DNA of 64,000 nt from contig NZ_SWBM01000001.1 in assembly GCF_005116465.1 (NCBI RefSeq), positions 496,001 through 560,000 on the forward strand. Reading direction: 5' to 3'. Below the pieces are notes generated by a model. The model did not search any database. It had not been told where the DNA came from and worked only from the letters and a program-made list of their open reading frames with translations. Below are positions 33,154 to 42,584 of the stretch, one piece after another. Each line of letters starts with the position of its first letter. Positions within the stretch are counted from its first letter, which is position 1. Made by a program: the position numbers and the translations under genes. This DNA comes from Robertmurraya kyonggiensis. GTDB taxonomy: Bacteria > Bacillota > Bacilli > Bacillales > Cytobacillaceae.

Positions 33154-34110
33154 ATGCATTTTCATGATCAAGAACTACATCATCATCACGGGCACGATCA
33201 TGGCCACGGACATCATCACCATCATCATCACGACCATGGTAGAGAAGGCAATAAGAAGGGCCTCATGATTGCCCTTATGATAACAGCAGGGATTATGTTA
33301 TTAGAATTTATTGGGGGACTTGTCACGAATAGTTTGGCTCTATTATCTGATTCAGGTCATATGCTTAGTGATACGAGCTCGCTGGCGTTGAGCTTAGTGG
33401 CAATGTGGTTTGCGACAAGACCCGCTTCTCCTAATAAAACCTATGGGTTCTACCGATTCGAAATATTGGCAGCGTTGTTTAATGGGTTAACATTATTTTT
33501 AATTGCAGCCTTTATTGTCTATGAAGCAATCGAGAGATTTCTTGAACCACAAGCAGTTGCTAGTGGAACTATGATTTTAATCGCCATCATGGGTTTATTG
33601 GCCAATTTGCTTAGTGCGTTTGCTCTTATGAGTAAAGGCGATGTAAAGGACAATGTGAATTTAAGAAGTGCTTATCTTCATGTGTTAGGGGATGCGTTAG
33701 GTTCAGTCGGTGCCATTATTGCAGGGGGAATGATGTATCTATTTGATTGGTATATTGCTGACCCGATTATCAGTGTTGTTGTAGCACTGTTAATTTTGAA
33801 GAGTGCTTGGGGGGTTATCAAGCATAGTATTCATATTTTAATGGAAGGTACACCGATCACAGTTGACCAACAAGAAGTAAAAGCAACGCTTCAAAAAATA
33901 GATGGAGTGATTAATGTTCATGATCTTCATATTTGGACGATCACGTCTGGCTTAGATTCTCTTAGCTGTCATCTTCTTATTAAAGATAATCAAGATAGCC
34001 AAGCTATTTTGCAAACAGCCATTAATCTCATAGAGTCGAAATTTAAAATTCTTCATACCACCATTCAAATTGAAAAATCGGATCTCCAGCACGCTGAGAG
34101 TGAGGTTTGA
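33154..34110 (+). CDS. czcD: cation diffusion facilitator, zinc/cobalt efflux CzcD
   Basis: 318 residues, ATG at 33154 after TTAGGGGGAATCTAA. The first 30 residues are extremely His-rich, a cytoplasmic metal-collecting tail. Six membrane helices follow; metal site A is formed by the HD-type pairs in LLSDSGHMLSDTSSL (helix 2) and LHVLGDALGSVG (helix 5). The C-terminal cytoplasmic domain has GVINVHDLHIWTITSG. It exports Zn2+ (also Co2+, Cd2+) in exchange for protons. Controlled with czrA by the operator at 32782. Confidence 0.93.
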   Translation: MHFHDQELHHHHGHDHGHGHHHHHHHDHGREGNKKGLMIALMITAGIMLLEFIGGLVTNSLALLSDSGHMLSDTSSLALSLVAMWFATRPASPNKTYGFYRFEILAALFNGLTLFLIAAFIVYEAIERFLEPQAVASGTMILIAIMGLLANLLSAFALMSKGDVKDNVNLRSAYLHVLGDALGSVGAIIAGGMMYLFDWYIADPIISVVVALLILKSAWGVIKHSIHILMEGTPITVDQQEVKATLQKIDGVINVHDLHIWTITSGLDSLSCHLLIKDNQDSQAILQTAINLIESKFKILHTTIQIEKSDLQHAESEV

Positions 34111-34119
34111 GAAACAAAG

Positions 34120-34147
34120 ACGGGGACAGCTACTTGTCCCCGTTTTT
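34120..34147. terminator. bidirectional terminator between czcD and clpE
   Basis: ACGGGGACA and TGTCCCCGT form a perfect 9-bp stem around a 6-base loop, flanked by AAAG and TTTTT. It overlaps the last codons of clpE. Confidence 0.9.
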
Positions 34148-36268
34148 GATCTTGATTTCATCATTTTCTAACACTGCAACTAGAATTTTTGCATCTGGTT
34201 GCTCGATAATTAAATCTGTTATTTTATCTTCAAGATGTTCTTGAAGAACTCTACGTAATGGACGAGCACCGAAGGTAGGATTGTATCCTTTTTCAACAAG
34301 ATATTCTTTGACTTCATCTGTAACTTTGAACGTCATTTCCTGCTCGTTCAACATATCGTCTAATTCAAGAAGCATTAAATCTACGATTTGTAACAAGTCT
34401 TCTTTTTCTAATGGTTTAAACTCGATGATGCTATCGAAACGGTTCAAGAATTCAGGCTTAAAGAAGCTTCCAAGAGAGTCAAGAATGTTGAGTTCTTTTG
34501 TTGTATGGTCTTGACCAAAACCAACTTTCACGGATTTTTGCCCAACTCCAGCGTTACTTGTCATAATAATGACCGTGTCTTTGAAGCTTACCACTCTACC
34601 TTGACTGTCTGTTAGTCGACCATCATCTAGAATTTGTAGGAATAGATGCTGTACGTCAGGATGAGCTTTCTCGATTTCATCTAAGAGAATAATACTGTAC
34701 GGATTACGACGAACCTTTTCTGTTAATTGTCCAGCTTCTTCATGTCCCACATATCCTGGAGGTGAACCGATAAGTTTAGAGACACTATGCTTTTCCATAT
34801 ATTCGCTCATATCAAGACGAATCATCGCGTCTTTTGAGCCGAATAATTCCATAGCGAGTGTTTTCGATAATTCTGTTTTCCCGACACCTGTTGGTCCAAC
34901 AAATAAGAAGGAGCCAATTGGACGATTTTTTGCCTTTAATCCAGCACGACTTCTTCTAATTGCTTTCGTAACTTTTTCAACTGCTTCTTTTTGCCCAATA
35001 ACTTTTTCTGATAGACCTTGATGGAGATTTTTCATTTTTGTTTGTTCATCTTCTTGAAGCTTTCCTACAGGAATCCCCGTCTTCTTTTCGATTAATTCTT
35101 GAATATGGTGAACCTCAACTACTGGGCGTTCTTGTTCGCCATTCGTTAAGGCTTGTTCAAGCTTCATTTCTTCTTGGCGAAGGGCTGCCGCCGCCTCATA
35201 ATTTTCCTCTTTTAAAACTGTTTCCTTTTCTTTGGAAATTTCCTTCAGACGCTGTTCGATATGCTCTGTTGAACGATAGTCAGAATTCAAGTTTAGCTTA
35301 GAACCAGCTTCATCCATTAAATCGATTGCTTTATCTGGAAGGAAGCGGTCTTGGATATAGCGATGTGATAAAGTGACACAAGCTTCGATTGCTTCATCTG
35401 TAAAGACCACTTCATGAAAGTTCTCGTATTTTCCCTTAATTCCTTTTAAAATTTCCTTTGCTTCTACTACAGATGGTTCATGAACATGGACAGGCTGGAA
35501 GCGACGTTCAAGTGCCGCATCTTTTTCAATCGTGCGGTATTCTTTTAATGTTGTCGCACCAACAAGTTGTAACTCTCCACGTGCGAGTGCTGGTTTTAAA
35601 ATGTTACCTGCATCCATAGAACCTTCTGCTGAACCAGCACCAACAAGTAGATGAATTTCATCGATAAAAAGAATGATATTTTTTCGTTGCTGTAATTCTT
35701 GGATGATTTGCTTCATTCTTTCCTCGAATTGCCCACGAATACCAGTATTAGCAACGAGAGATGCGATATCGAGTAGGTATACTTCTTTATTCTTTAATTT
35801 ATTTGAAACATTACCTTCGGCGATTTTAGTTGCTAAATCCTCCGCAATAGCTGTTTTACCAACACCAGGCTCACCGATTAGTACTGGGTTATTTTTATTT
35901 CTTCTATTTAAAATTTCGATGACTCGAGTAACTTCTTCTTCACGGCCAATAACTGGGTCGAGTAATCCGGCCCTTGCCATTTGCGTAAGGTTGCGCCCAA
36001 ATTGGTCAATGAAGCCTCCACCTTGATGAGAAGGTTGTACATTCATATGTTGTTGACCGTTTGATGACGCCAATTTTTTAAAAAGTTCTTCGAAAGGCTG
36101 TTGGTTAAATGGAGAGAATCCTGACATGCTAGGGCCGAATGCAGAACCGATTTTGGCTCTTTCAGTATTATAGCAAGGTTGGCAAAGATGAAGTTGTTTC
36201 TCCGTGCCATTTAGATTCACTGTTAAATGAACTTGTGCATTTGACTGCTGACAATTTTGACAAAGCAT
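34130..36268 (-). CDS. clpE: ATP-dependent Clp protease ATPase subunit ClpE
   Basis: 712 residues; ATG at 36268 after TTTAGGAGGAATGTGAA. An N-terminal zinc finger (Cys pairs C3/C6 and C29/C32) distinguishes ClpE from ClpC. AAA-1 has Walker [10 protein letters not shown] and Walker [13 protein letters not shown]-like coiled linker near residue 360 is followed by AAA-2 with GPTGVGKTE and [13 protein letters not shown]. It unfolds misfolded proteins for ClpP during heat stress and helps destabilise CtsR. Two CtsR operators cover its promoter, as expected for this class III heat-shock gene. Confidence 0.95.
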   Translation of the reverse strand: MLCQNCQQSNAQVHLTVNLNGTEKQLHLCQPCYNTERAKIGSAFGPSMSGFSPFNQQPFEELFKKLASSNGQQHMNVQPSHQGGGFIDQFGRNLTQMARAGLLDPVIGREEEVTRVIEILNRRNKNNPVLIGEPGVGKTAIAEDLATKIAEGNVSNKLKNKEVYLLDIASLVANTGIRGQFEERMKQIIQELQQRKNIILFIDEIHLLVGAGSAEGSMDAGNILKPALARGELQLVGATTLKEYRTIEKDAALERRFQPVHVHEPSVVEAKEILKGIKGKYENFHEVVFTDEAIEACVTLSHRYIQDRFLPDKAIDLMDEAGSKLNLNSDYRSTEHIEQRLKEISKEKETVLKEENYEAAAALRQEEMKLEQALTNGEQERPVVEVHHIQELIEKKTGIPVGKLQEDEQTKMKNLHQGLSEKVIGQKEAVEKVTKAIRRSRAGLKAKNRPIGSFLFVGPTGVGKTELSKTLAMELFGSKDAMIRLDMSEYMEKHSVSKLIGSPPGYVGHEEAGQLTEKVRRNPYSIILLDEIEKAHPDVQHLFLQILDDGRLTDSQGRVVSFKDTVIIMTSNAGVGQKSVKVGFGQDHTTKELNILDSLGSFFKPEFLNRFDSIIEFKPLEKEDLLQIVDLMLLELDDMLNEQEMTFKVTDEVKEYLVEKGYNPTFGARPLRRVLQEHLEDKITDLIIEQPDAKILVAVLENDEIKIKNGDK

Positions 36269-36306
36269 TTCACATTCCTCCTAAATAGTTTAGTTATTAT
36301 TTTGAC

Positions 36307-36361
36307 TTTGACTATATTTGACCTTTGAGTGTATTATACTTTGACCTTTTTTGACTTTCAA
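36307..36361 (-). promoter_or_regulatory. clpE promoter with two CtsR operators
   Basis: On the minus strand TTGAAA (36356-36361) and TATAAT (36333-36338) are 17 bases apart, a good sigma-A promoter. CtsR heptad pairs are AGTCAAA-AAA-GGTCAAA (36340-36356), filling the promoter spacer, and GGTCAAA-TAT-AGTCAAA (36307-36323), just downstream of the -10. Both match the known consensus of two RGTCAAA heptads with a 3-base gap. Repression by steric block is expected. Confidence 0.93.
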
Positions 36362-36433
36362 GTATTTTGATTAAAAAAATTTAGGTCATGGTTTGTCCGA
36401 ATCCTCATATATTGAAATGGAGGAGGGTATTAA

Positions 36434-37483
36434 ATGAAGACGAAATGGAGAGCAGCCTTCCAAATTGCGGCCGTTTATGTCGGTACAGTTGTAGGAGCAG
36501 GTTTTGCCACGGGACGAGAAATAGTTGAATTTTTTTCAAGGTTTGGCTTTATTGGTTTTATTGGTATTTTAATGAGTGGGTATATTTTTATCTTTCATGG
36601 AACAAAATTAATGAGAATATCAGCTAGGATAGGGGCGCGCTCTTATCAAGAGTTTAATGAATATTTATTTGGAAAATTTTTCGGCTCTATTATTAATGTC
36701 TTGATGCTTTTTATGTTATTAGGGGTTTGTGCTGTCATGCTGTCAGGTGCTGGGGCAGTATTTAACGAGCAACTAGGTATTCCGAAGAATATAGGACTGG
36801 CATTTACAGTTGTCTTATCTGTCTTAGTCATGCTTTTAGGAATTAATGGCCTATTTGCTGTCAATAGTATTGTTGTTCCGGTCATGATAGGCTTTAGCTT
36901 ATTATTGATGTTATTTTCGATGAGATTGCCCAATTTTCTAGATCACGTGTTTTTTATTCCATATGTTGAGGATGGATGGAAATCTATTGTTTCACCCTTC
37001 TCTTATACGGCGTTAAATATTGGTCTTGCTCAGGCTGTGCTTGTGCCAGTTTCAGCAGAAATAGGGGATGATGAAACAGTAAAATGGGGAGGAATTATTG
37101 GTGGAATTGCTTTAACGGTGATTTTGTTAACTAGCCATTTTACCTTGGTCATGCTTCCGAATCTTGAATCCTATGAAATTCCAATGGCTGTAATTATGAA
37201 AAATCTAGCTCCGGGGCTATATTGGATTTTTATACTCGTTATATATGGAGAAATTTTCACTTCTATTATTGGGAATATTTTTGGTTTAGAGCGGCAACTC
37301 AAGACTTATTTGCGTTTGCCGAGCCTTTTGATAGTAGGAGTACTTTTTGCCGTGTCGTTAACCATTAGCATAGTGGAGTATGGGAAGCTTCTTTCCTATT
37401 TGTATCCGCTGTTTGGTTACGTTAGCATCCTTTTCATCATTCTATTATGGATGAAACCATTGGAGGGAATTAAAAAACGGTAA
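36434..37483 (+). CDS. ykvI: YkvI-family membrane protein
   Basis: 349 residues, ATG at 36434 after TGGAGGAGGGTATTAA. About 10 hydrophobic helices. The N-terminal QIAAVYVGTVVGAGFATGRE resembles the first helix of APC/LeuT-fold transporters, where the broken helix carries Gly residues. B. subtilis YkvI belongs to the same family and lies in the same neighbourhood. Transport of a small solute is inferred; no substrate is known. Confidence 0.8.
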   Translation: MKTKWRAAFQIAAVYVGTVVGAGFATGREIVEFFSRFGFIGFIGILMSGYIFIFHGTKLMRISARIGARSYQEFNEYLFGKFFGSIINVLMLFMLLGVCAVMLSGAGAVFNEQLGIPKNIGLAFTVVLSVLVMLLGINGLFAVNSIVVPVMIGFSLLLMLFSMRLPNFLDHVFFIPYVEDGWKSIVSPFSYTALNIGLAQAVLVPVSAEIGDDETVKWGGIIGGIALTVILLTSHFTLVMLPNLESYEIPMAVIMKNLAPGLYWIFILVIYGEIFTSIIGNIFGLERQLKTYLRLPSLLIVGVLFAVSLTISIVEYGKLLSYLYPLFGYVSILFIILLWMKPLEGIKKR

Positions 37484-37508
37484 ACCGAATATTGGGTTTA
37501 CCGCTTTT
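37474..37508. terminator. bidirectional terminator between ykvI and the CPBP gene
   Basis: CGGTAAACC and GGTTTACCG form a perfect 9-bp stem, flanked by AAAAA and CTTTTT. The ykvI stop codon lies within the stem. Confidence 0.92.
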
Positions 37509-37512
37509 TCTA

Positions 37513-38130
37513 TTAATTCAATGGATATATGATAAATAAAAATAAATCAAATACTAAATGTGAAACAATCACAAGTGGGAGACTTTTCTTCCACGCATAT
37601 AAGAATCCCCAAAAAAGTCCTGACACAAGTGCAGCAAATGGTAGCATTACTGAGCCTGAATAAAAATGCGCAGATGTATATAGGACAGATGAAACGACTA
37701 CAGCTGTTACTGTTGAAGCACCTTTTTGGATTCTTTTTTGAATGAAGCCTCTCCAGAAAATTTCTTCGCCAGGAATTATTACTAATAATAATACAATGTA
37801 ATGCCATAGCATGGTAGGCGATAATCGTTTATATAGTTTCGTTATTTCATTTGCAAATGGCAGATTCAAAGTTTGTATGAGCCAGCTTCCGATAAAGAAG
37901 AGAGCAAATAATGCGACGCCTGATAAGACACCTAAAGTTAATTTGGTAATAAAAGAAGCTTTATCTTCAATTGCTTCATGAAAAATAGAGTAGCTGATCA
38001 AAAAGAGCATCGATGCTGTGAAAATATACCAAAAAATACTACTATCGTGAAAGGTAAGGAAAAGCAATAGATGCGATAGTACAAATCCGAGGATAAGTCT
38101 TTTGTCGGTTCCCCAAGTAGGAATGGACAT
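37513..38130 (-). CDS. CPBP-family intramembrane metalloprotease
   Basis: 205 residues from the ATG at 38130, with AGAAAGGA 9 bases upstream; TTG codons just before it are less well placed. About six hydrophobic helices. The CAAX-protease/bacteriocin-processing motifs are present: GEEIFWRGFIQKR (EExxxR) in the fourth region, and HFYSG and HLVFDLFLF in later helices. Possible roles include peptide maturation or bacteriocin self-immunity; neighbours do not favour either. Confidence 0.82.
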   Translation of the reverse strand: MSIPTWGTDKRLILGFVLSHLLLFLTFHDSSIFWYIFTASMLFLISYSIFHEAIEDKASFITKLTLGVLSGVALFALFFIGSWLIQTLNLPFANEITKLYKRLSPTMLWHYIVLLLVIIPGEEIFWRGFIQKRIQKGASTVTAVVVSSVLYTSAHFYSGSVMLPFAALVSGLFWGFLYAWKKSLPLVIVSHLVFDLFLFIIYPLN

Positions 38131-38230
38131 GGTCAACAATCCTTTCTAACTTAAAAAAAGTAATGTTTTGTTTCGAATAGAATCAATTCATTAGTCCATT
38201 ATATATGTTAGAAGAAGGGAGGACAATCAT

Positions 38231-38347
38231 TTGACGAAATCTCAAAGAGAAAAGGAAAGAGCTTGGACCATACGAAAAAAAGAGCAACATCCCCATGGTA
38301 AGGTGAAGTCCTTTAAGGAGCTTTCAAAAGAAAAAGATGAAGGTTAG
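38231..38347 (+). CDS. small hydrophilic protein (possibly DUF6254)
   Basis: 38 residues from a TTG at 38231 with GGGAGGACAATCAT as ribosome binding site. It starts TKSQREKERAWTIRKKEQ and contains HPHGKVKSFKEL, a pattern I associate with a small uncharacterised Bacillaceae family (DUF6254), though not with certainty. Highly charged and without hydrophobic segments. A terminator 18 bases after the stop supports a separate transcript. Confidence 0.6.
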   Translation: MTKSQREKERAWTIRKKEQHPHGKVKSFKELSKEKDEG

Positions 38348-38364
38348 TTCGTGGAAAGACATAC

Positions 38365-38396
38365 AAAAACCCTATTGGATAACCTATAGGGTTTTT
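38365..38396 (+). terminator. terminator after the small hydrophilic protein gene
   Basis: AAAAACCCTAT and ATAGGGTTTTT pair around a 10-base loop. The symmetric A/T tails let it also end ykvS transcription from the other side. Confidence 0.9.
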
Positions 38397-38407
38397 GTTG
38401 GGAAAGC

Positions 38408-38593
38408 TTACAGACTAGGTTTGATTACCTTGTAATTTTTATGATTGACCACAGTTCTTTGTTCAAGTTCAAGGTCACGATAGTTATCCATATAAGTCAA
38501 ATCAACGATAACTGAGTTTTCATTTACTTTCTCTACTATCCCCTGAAGCCCGTCTCTAAATTCAATAATGTTTCCAACCTCGGCCTTTTTCAT
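38408..38593 (-). CDS. ykvS: YkvS-like DUF2187 protein
   Basis: 61 residues from the ATG at 38593 (AAAGGAGAG upstream); an extension to 38647 lacks a site. The whole protein is a small beta-barrel of KOW-like type (GNIIEFRDGLQGIVEKVNENSVIVDLTYM split over two strands). It matches the YkvS/DUF2187 family, found near ptsH in B. subtilis as well. Function unknown; nucleic acid binding is a guess from the fold. Confidence 0.8.
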   Translation of the reverse strand: MKKAEVGNIIEFRDGLQGIVEKVNENSVIVDLTYMDNYRDLELEQRTVVNHKNYKVIKPSL

Positions 38594-38782
38594 TCCAGTC
38601 TCTCTCCTTTTTCTCCGAAATGACAATTTATAAGTAACAGTTTGCACTAAAATCTACCATTCGTAAAGAAAAAACAGAATATTTTCTTGACTTAAATTAA
38701 ATTTCTAATTAATATTATTGCTTTCTGCGCAACCAAAGACCTAACTAATACAAGATGCGTGCTCATTTAGTCCTATAAAAAG

Positions 38783-39148
38783 TCATTTTTGGTTTCTTGC
38801 GAATTCTTTCAATTCTTCTACAATTACCTTCTTCGTTTCATCATCATCTAATCCTTCTAAACCATAGGAAAAAGTGTAAGGACTGATGCGTTTTTTCCAT
38901 TTTGGTTTGGCAATGATTGAAATGTTCTTTTCATTTAATAGAAAGTTAACCTCCATTAAAAGATCTTTCTCGTTAATTGGCAAATCCAAAGGAGAAAGAA
39001 AGCGAACTCCATTTGGACTTAAATCAACAATGGAAGCAGTACCTTCCTTTGAAGTACTAGCTCTTTTATTTATTCTTAAAATTTTGAAGGTGCCTTCGAT
39101 TGGCGTTCCGAAGGTAAAACGGAATGGCTCGTCTCGTCTATATGGCAT
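38783..39148 (-). CDS. PilZ-domain protein, predicted c-di-GMP binder
   Basis: 121 residues, ATG at 39148 after GAGGGATCTAATTC. The first part holds RINKR (the RxxxR loop that clamps c-di-GMP) and the strand motif DLSPNGVRF (D/N-x-S-x-x-G); together they are the PilZ ligand signature. It is a one-domain protein apart from a short N-terminal extension. Effectors of this kind change motility or secretion machines when c-di-GMP rises. GGDEF/EAL genes lie 10 kb downstream in the same window. Confidence 0.8.
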   Translation of the reverse strand: MPYRRDEPFRFTFGTPIEGTFKILRINKRASTSKEGTASIVDLSPNGVRFLSPLDLPINEKDLLMEVNFLLNEKNISIIAKPKWKKRISPYTFSYGLEGLDDDETKKVIVEELKEFARNQK

Positions 39149-39325
39149 GAATTAGATCCCTCTTTAGCTAAGATTCATGTCAAGAATCATACCGTTAATT
39201 AATCGACTGATCAATGAAAAAAGTATGACAATTTAAAATTCTATCTTTTTAATGCGATTTTTTTGTAAAAAAGTTAAGAGTTTGTTATTCTTTTCACAGG
39301 TACTTTTTTTTTTCGTAAAAAACAC

Positions 39326-39354
39326 TTCAATTCTAGTTAAAAAGTTCCTATAAT
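39326..39354 (+). promoter_or_regulatory. possible ptsHI promoter
   Basis: TTCAAT and a perfect TATAAT (39349-39354) are 17 bases apart, 128 bases before ptsH. The -35 is weak (3 of 6). The rest of the 330-base gap between the PilZ gene and ptsH is AT-rich, and I see no antiterminator hairpin or other gene in it. Confidence 0.4.
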
Positions 39355-39481
39355 GTACATGAATAGTGTTTATTTGTTTACAATAATGAGGGTAGGATTT
39401 TCCTTAATTAAAGTGAATATATGACACACAATTATTCATTACAACAAAGTTAATTAATAAAGATAAGGGGTTTGATTAAAC

Positions 39482-39748
39482 ATGGTAGAAAAGCAATTTA
39501 AAGTTATCGCTGAAACAGGAATTCATGCTCGTCCAGCAACTCTATTAGTTCAAACTGCAAGTAAATTCGAATCTGAGATCCAGCTTGAATATAAAGGAAA
39601 GAAAGTTAACCTAAAATCAATCATGGGTGTTATGTCTCTTGGTATCGGTCAAGGTGCTGACATTACAATCAGTGCAGAAGGTGCAGACGAAGAAAATGCA
39701 CTTCAAAGTCTTGCAGAAACAATGCAAAAAGAAGGGTTAACAGAATAA
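39482..39748 (+). CDS. ptsH: phosphocarrier protein HPr
   Basis: 88 residues; ATG at 39482 after [29 protein letters not shown] carries the catalytic His15 phosphorylated by enzyme [11 protein letters not shown] carries the regulatory Ser46 targeted by HPr kinase, which turns HPr into the CcpA co-repressor in Firmicutes. It is the general energy carrier of the sugar phosphotransferase system and, here, the likely source of catabolite control over the cre-like sites. Stop overlaps the ptsI start (TAATG). Confidence 0.97.
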   Translation: MVEKQFKVIAETGIHARPATLLVQTASKFESEIQLEYKGKKVNLKSIMGVMSLGIGQGADITISAEGADEENALQSLAETMQKEGLTE

Positions 39749-41466
39749 TGAGCTTTTTACAAGGTATTGCTGCATCAAGCGGGATTGCTATTGCAAAAGC
39801 ATACCGCCTAGTAGAACCAGATTTGACTTTTGAAAAAAAGACAGTCGAGAACGCGGAAGCTGAAGTTGCTCGTTTTGATGCTGCAATTGCACAATCGAAA
39901 ACAGAATTAGAGGCAATCCGTGATAATGCTAGGGAAAATCTAGGTGCTGATAAAGCAGCTATTTTTGAAGCTCATCTTCTTGTCCTTAGCGATCCGGAAC
40001 TACTTTCACCGATTCAAGATAAAGTGAAATCTGAAAATGTGAATGCTGAGGTTGCTTTAAAAGAAACAGCTGATATGTTCATTACTATGTTCGAATCTAT
40101 GGATAATGAATATATGAGAGAAAGAGCAGCGGATATTCGTGACGTAACGAAACGTGTTCTTTCACACTTACTAGGTGTCAAAATTGTTAATCCAAGCATG
40201 ATTTCTGAAGAAGTTATCGTAGTTGCTGAGGATTTAACACCTTCTGATACAGCTCAATTAAATCGTCAGTTTGTAAAAGGATTTACTACGGATATCGGTG
40301 GTAGAACTTCTCACTCTGCGATAATGGCTCGTTCTTTAGAAATTCCTGCAGTTGTTGGTACAAAATCAGCAACAAAGGATATTCAAAATGGCAACTTAGT
40401 TATTGTGGATGGATTAAAAGGTGAGGTTCACATCAATCCAACTCCAGAACTAGTTGAGCAATATAAGAAAGAAAATGAAGCATTCGAAGCTCAAAAAGCT
40501 GAGTGGGCAAAGCTTAAGAACGAAAAAACTTACTCTCAAGATGGACATCATGTAGAGTTAGTTGCGAATATTGGTACACCGAAGGATCTTGAAGGTGTTA
40601 TCAACAACGGTGGAGAAGGCGTTGGTCTATATCGTACAGAATTCTTGTATATGGGAAGAGACCAGCTTCCAACTGAAGAAGAGCAGTTTGAGTCTTACAA
40701 GGCTGTTCTTGAAGGATTAGCAGGAAAGCCAGTTGTCGTTCGTACATTAGATATTGGTGGAGATAAAGAATTACCTTATTTATCTTTACCGAAGGAAATG
40801 AATCCATTCTTAGGCTTCCGCGCTATCCGCCTATGCCTAGAAGAAAAGGATTTGTTTAGAACTCAATTAAGAGCGCTACTTCGTGCAAGCACATATGGAA
40901 ACTTGAAAATCATGTTCCCAATGATTGCTACCCTTAACGAATTCAGACAAGCGAAAGCAATGTTAGAAGAAGAAAAGGCGAAGTTAATCAGTGAAGGTGT
41001 GGCAGTTTCTGAAGATATTGAAGTAGGTATCATGGTTGAAATTCCTTCTACAGCAGTATTGGCTGACCAATTTGCTAAAGAAGTTGATTTCTTCAGTATT
41101 GGTACAAACGATTTAATTCAGTATACAATGGCTGCTGACCGCATGAATGAAAGAGTTTCATACTTGTACCAGCCTTACAGCCCATCCATTTTACGTTTAG
41201 TAAAAATGGTGATTGATGCTGCTCATAAAGAAGGCAAATGGACAGGCATGTGTGGGGAAATGGCTGGAGATGAAACAGCTATTCCACTTCTACTTGGTCT
41301 TGGACTAGATGAGTTCTCTATGAGTGCTACTTCTATTTTGAAAGCACGTGCTCAAATCCGTCATTTAAGTAAATCCGATATGGAGAAAATGGCAGAGCAA
41401 GCATTGCAGCTTCCAACTACTGATGAAGTAGTAAAGATTGTAAAAGAAGCAGCGAACCTTAAGTAA
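39748..41466 (+). CDS. ptsI: phosphoenolpyruvate-protein phosphotransferase (PTS enzyme I)
   Basis: 572 residues, normal for the family. The N-terminal domain ends with the active-site His in [12 protein letters not shown]. The C-terminal TIM barrel shows the PEP-binding [42 protein letters not shown] and the catalytic Cys in MCGEMAGD. It transfers phosphate from PEP to HPr. It is coupled to ptsH by a one-base overlap. No glucose EII gene lies next to it, unlike B. subtilis ptsGHI. Confidence 0.97.
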   Translation: MSFLQGIAASSGIAIAKAYRLVEPDLTFEKKTVENAEAEVARFDAAIAQSKTELEAIRDNARENLGADKAAIFEAHLLVLSDPELLSPIQDKVKSENVNAEVALKETADMFITMFESMDNEYMRERAADIRDVTKRVLSHLLGVKIVNPSMISEEVIVVAEDLTPSDTAQLNRQFVKGFTTDIGGRTSHSAIMARSLEIPAVVGTKSATKDIQNGNLVIVDGLKGEVHINPTPELVEQYKKENEAFEAQKAEWAKLKNEKTYSQDGHHVELVANIGTPKDLEGVINNGGEGVGLYRTEFLYMGRDQLPTEEEQFESYKAVLEGLAGKPVVVRTLDIGGDKELPYLSLPKEMNPFLGFRAIRLCLEEKDLFRTQLRALLRASTYGNLKIMFPMIATLNEFRQAKAMLEEEKAKLISEGVAVSEDIEVGIMVEIPSTAVLADQFAKEVDFFSIGTNDLIQYTMAADRMNERVSYLYQPYSPSILRLVKMVIDAAHKEGKWTGMCGEMAGDETAIPLLLGLGLDEFSMSATSILKARAQIRHLSKSDMEKMAEQALQLPTTDEVVKIVKEAANLK

Positions 41467-41482
41467 TAGGTTTATGATATTT

Positions 41483-41537
41483 AAAAAGGGGTATAGAAGG
41501 ATAGAGTCACTAGGTGTATCTATTTTCTCCCTTTTTT
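41483..41537 (+). terminator. long hairpin terminator after ptsI
   Basis: AAAAAGGG and CCCTTTTTT arms enclose an inner GATAGA/TCTAT stem. It begins 17 bases past the ptsI stop. Confidence 0.65.
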
Positions 41538-41568
41538 GACCGACTGGAATTATTCTGGTCGGTTTTTT
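41537..41568 (+). terminator. second terminator-like hairpin after ptsI
   Basis: ACCGAC and GTCGGT pair around a 13-base loop and are followed by T5. It comes directly after the first hairpin, giving two in tandem. Confidence 0.6.
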
Positions 41569-41670
41569 GTGTTTTTTCGATAAGGATGTTGAGCTCCACT
41601 CTAGGCAATCGATTTCCGTGGGAAGCTGTGTCGGATACGCCATGAGGTCACCGGATAGCATGCTATTCCA

Positions 41671-42077
41671 GACCACTGAAAAAGTGTTGTATCTCGATAA
41701 GGGGGGCTTTTTTCGCATTGCGGAGATGTCTCTTCTCTCTGAATCACGAAAATGGCCTAAGAAGCGAATTTGAGGGTTCTTTTTTCCTTTTTCAGATTTT
41801 CATAATTTAAATGAGAGTTTGCTCGATGGTCTCGAGCTCTTCATGCGGACACAATTTGCAAGCGCACTTTGATTAGTGACTTCATGGGCCCTTTGAGGCC
41901 ACTGAAAAATGTTGGTTCTCGAAAAAGAGGTATTTCTTTTGGGCTGTATGTCTCACTATGTTAGAAAAAATGGCCTAGAAGTGAATCTCAGAGTTATTTT
42001 TCAGATTTCCTTATTTTAAATCAAGTTTTTCAGTGGTCTCCATGCTATTTCCGCAGGAGTCTCGCGCTCTTCAGTCC
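41671..42077. repeat. MITE-like duplicated segment with 13-bp inverted ends
   Basis: Two related stretches of about 180 bases (41671-41850 and 41897-42077) share, in order, CCACTGAAAAA, a TCTCGA-like run, AATGGCCTA with AAG-GAAT, a TTTTTCAGATTT box, ATTTAAAT-like DNA and GGTCTC with GCTCTTCA. GACCACTGAAAAA at 41671-41683 is the exact inverse complement of TTTTTCAGTGGTC at 42026-42038, so the pair is bounded by inverted repeats. No transposase is present. This fills most of the 645-base gap between ptsI and the lipoprotein gene; it looks like a decayed non-autonomous element. Confidence 0.65.
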
Positions 42078-42111
42078 AATCAACTTGCGTTATAATGCGA
42101 TAAGACTTAGC

Positions 42112-42462
42112 CTACTCGAATACTTCGAATTCCTCATTCTCCTTTTTTGCTAACACTATTTCTTCGTTTCCTTTTACACTGTATATTTCAGTTCCTGCCT
42201 CTAGGTAGTTGGAAGTAAGGTTTTCTTTCGGGATTAGTTGTATTGGGATTTTATCTTTAATAGTTCCGATAAGTTCTAGTGGGGTAATTCCTAATTCTTG
42301 GGTTGTGCTTCCAGTTGATTGCATTTCTTTTCCGTTAACAAATAGCAAAGCTTGATATTGGGTTTCTGAAAGAATGTCATAATCGTTGGTAGATTCATTT
42401 TGAGTACAGGATGTTACTATCGATGTCAGGATAAGCAATAGGATGAAGTTAAGGATTTTCAA
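42112..42462 (-). CDS. small predicted lipoprotein
   Basis: 116 residues from a TTG at 42462, 8 bases after AAGGAG. The first 19 residues form a lipoprotein signal (MKILNFILLLILTS, then IVTSC) with the acylated Cys at position 19. The mature part is acidic, with two Lys/Glu-rich strands (LLFVNGKEMQS, GTEIYSVKGNEEIVLAKK). I recognise no family. It would be anchored on the outer face of the membrane. It borders the repeat-rich gap downstream of ptsI. Confidence 0.7.
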   Translation of the reverse strand: MKILNFILLLILTSIVTSCTQNESTNDYDILSETQYQALLFVNGKEMQSTGSTTQELGITPLELIGTIKDKIPIQLIPKENLTSNYLEAGTEIYSVKGNEEIVLAKKENEEFEVFE

Positions 42463-42584
42463 ATTAACAACTCCTTTTTGGTCTATTTTACCATTTTTAA
42501 ATCATCCTTTACTAATCATTGTGCATGTTAATATTTGAATTGAGTGATAAAATGAAAACAAATACATATGGGAGGGGATTTATT

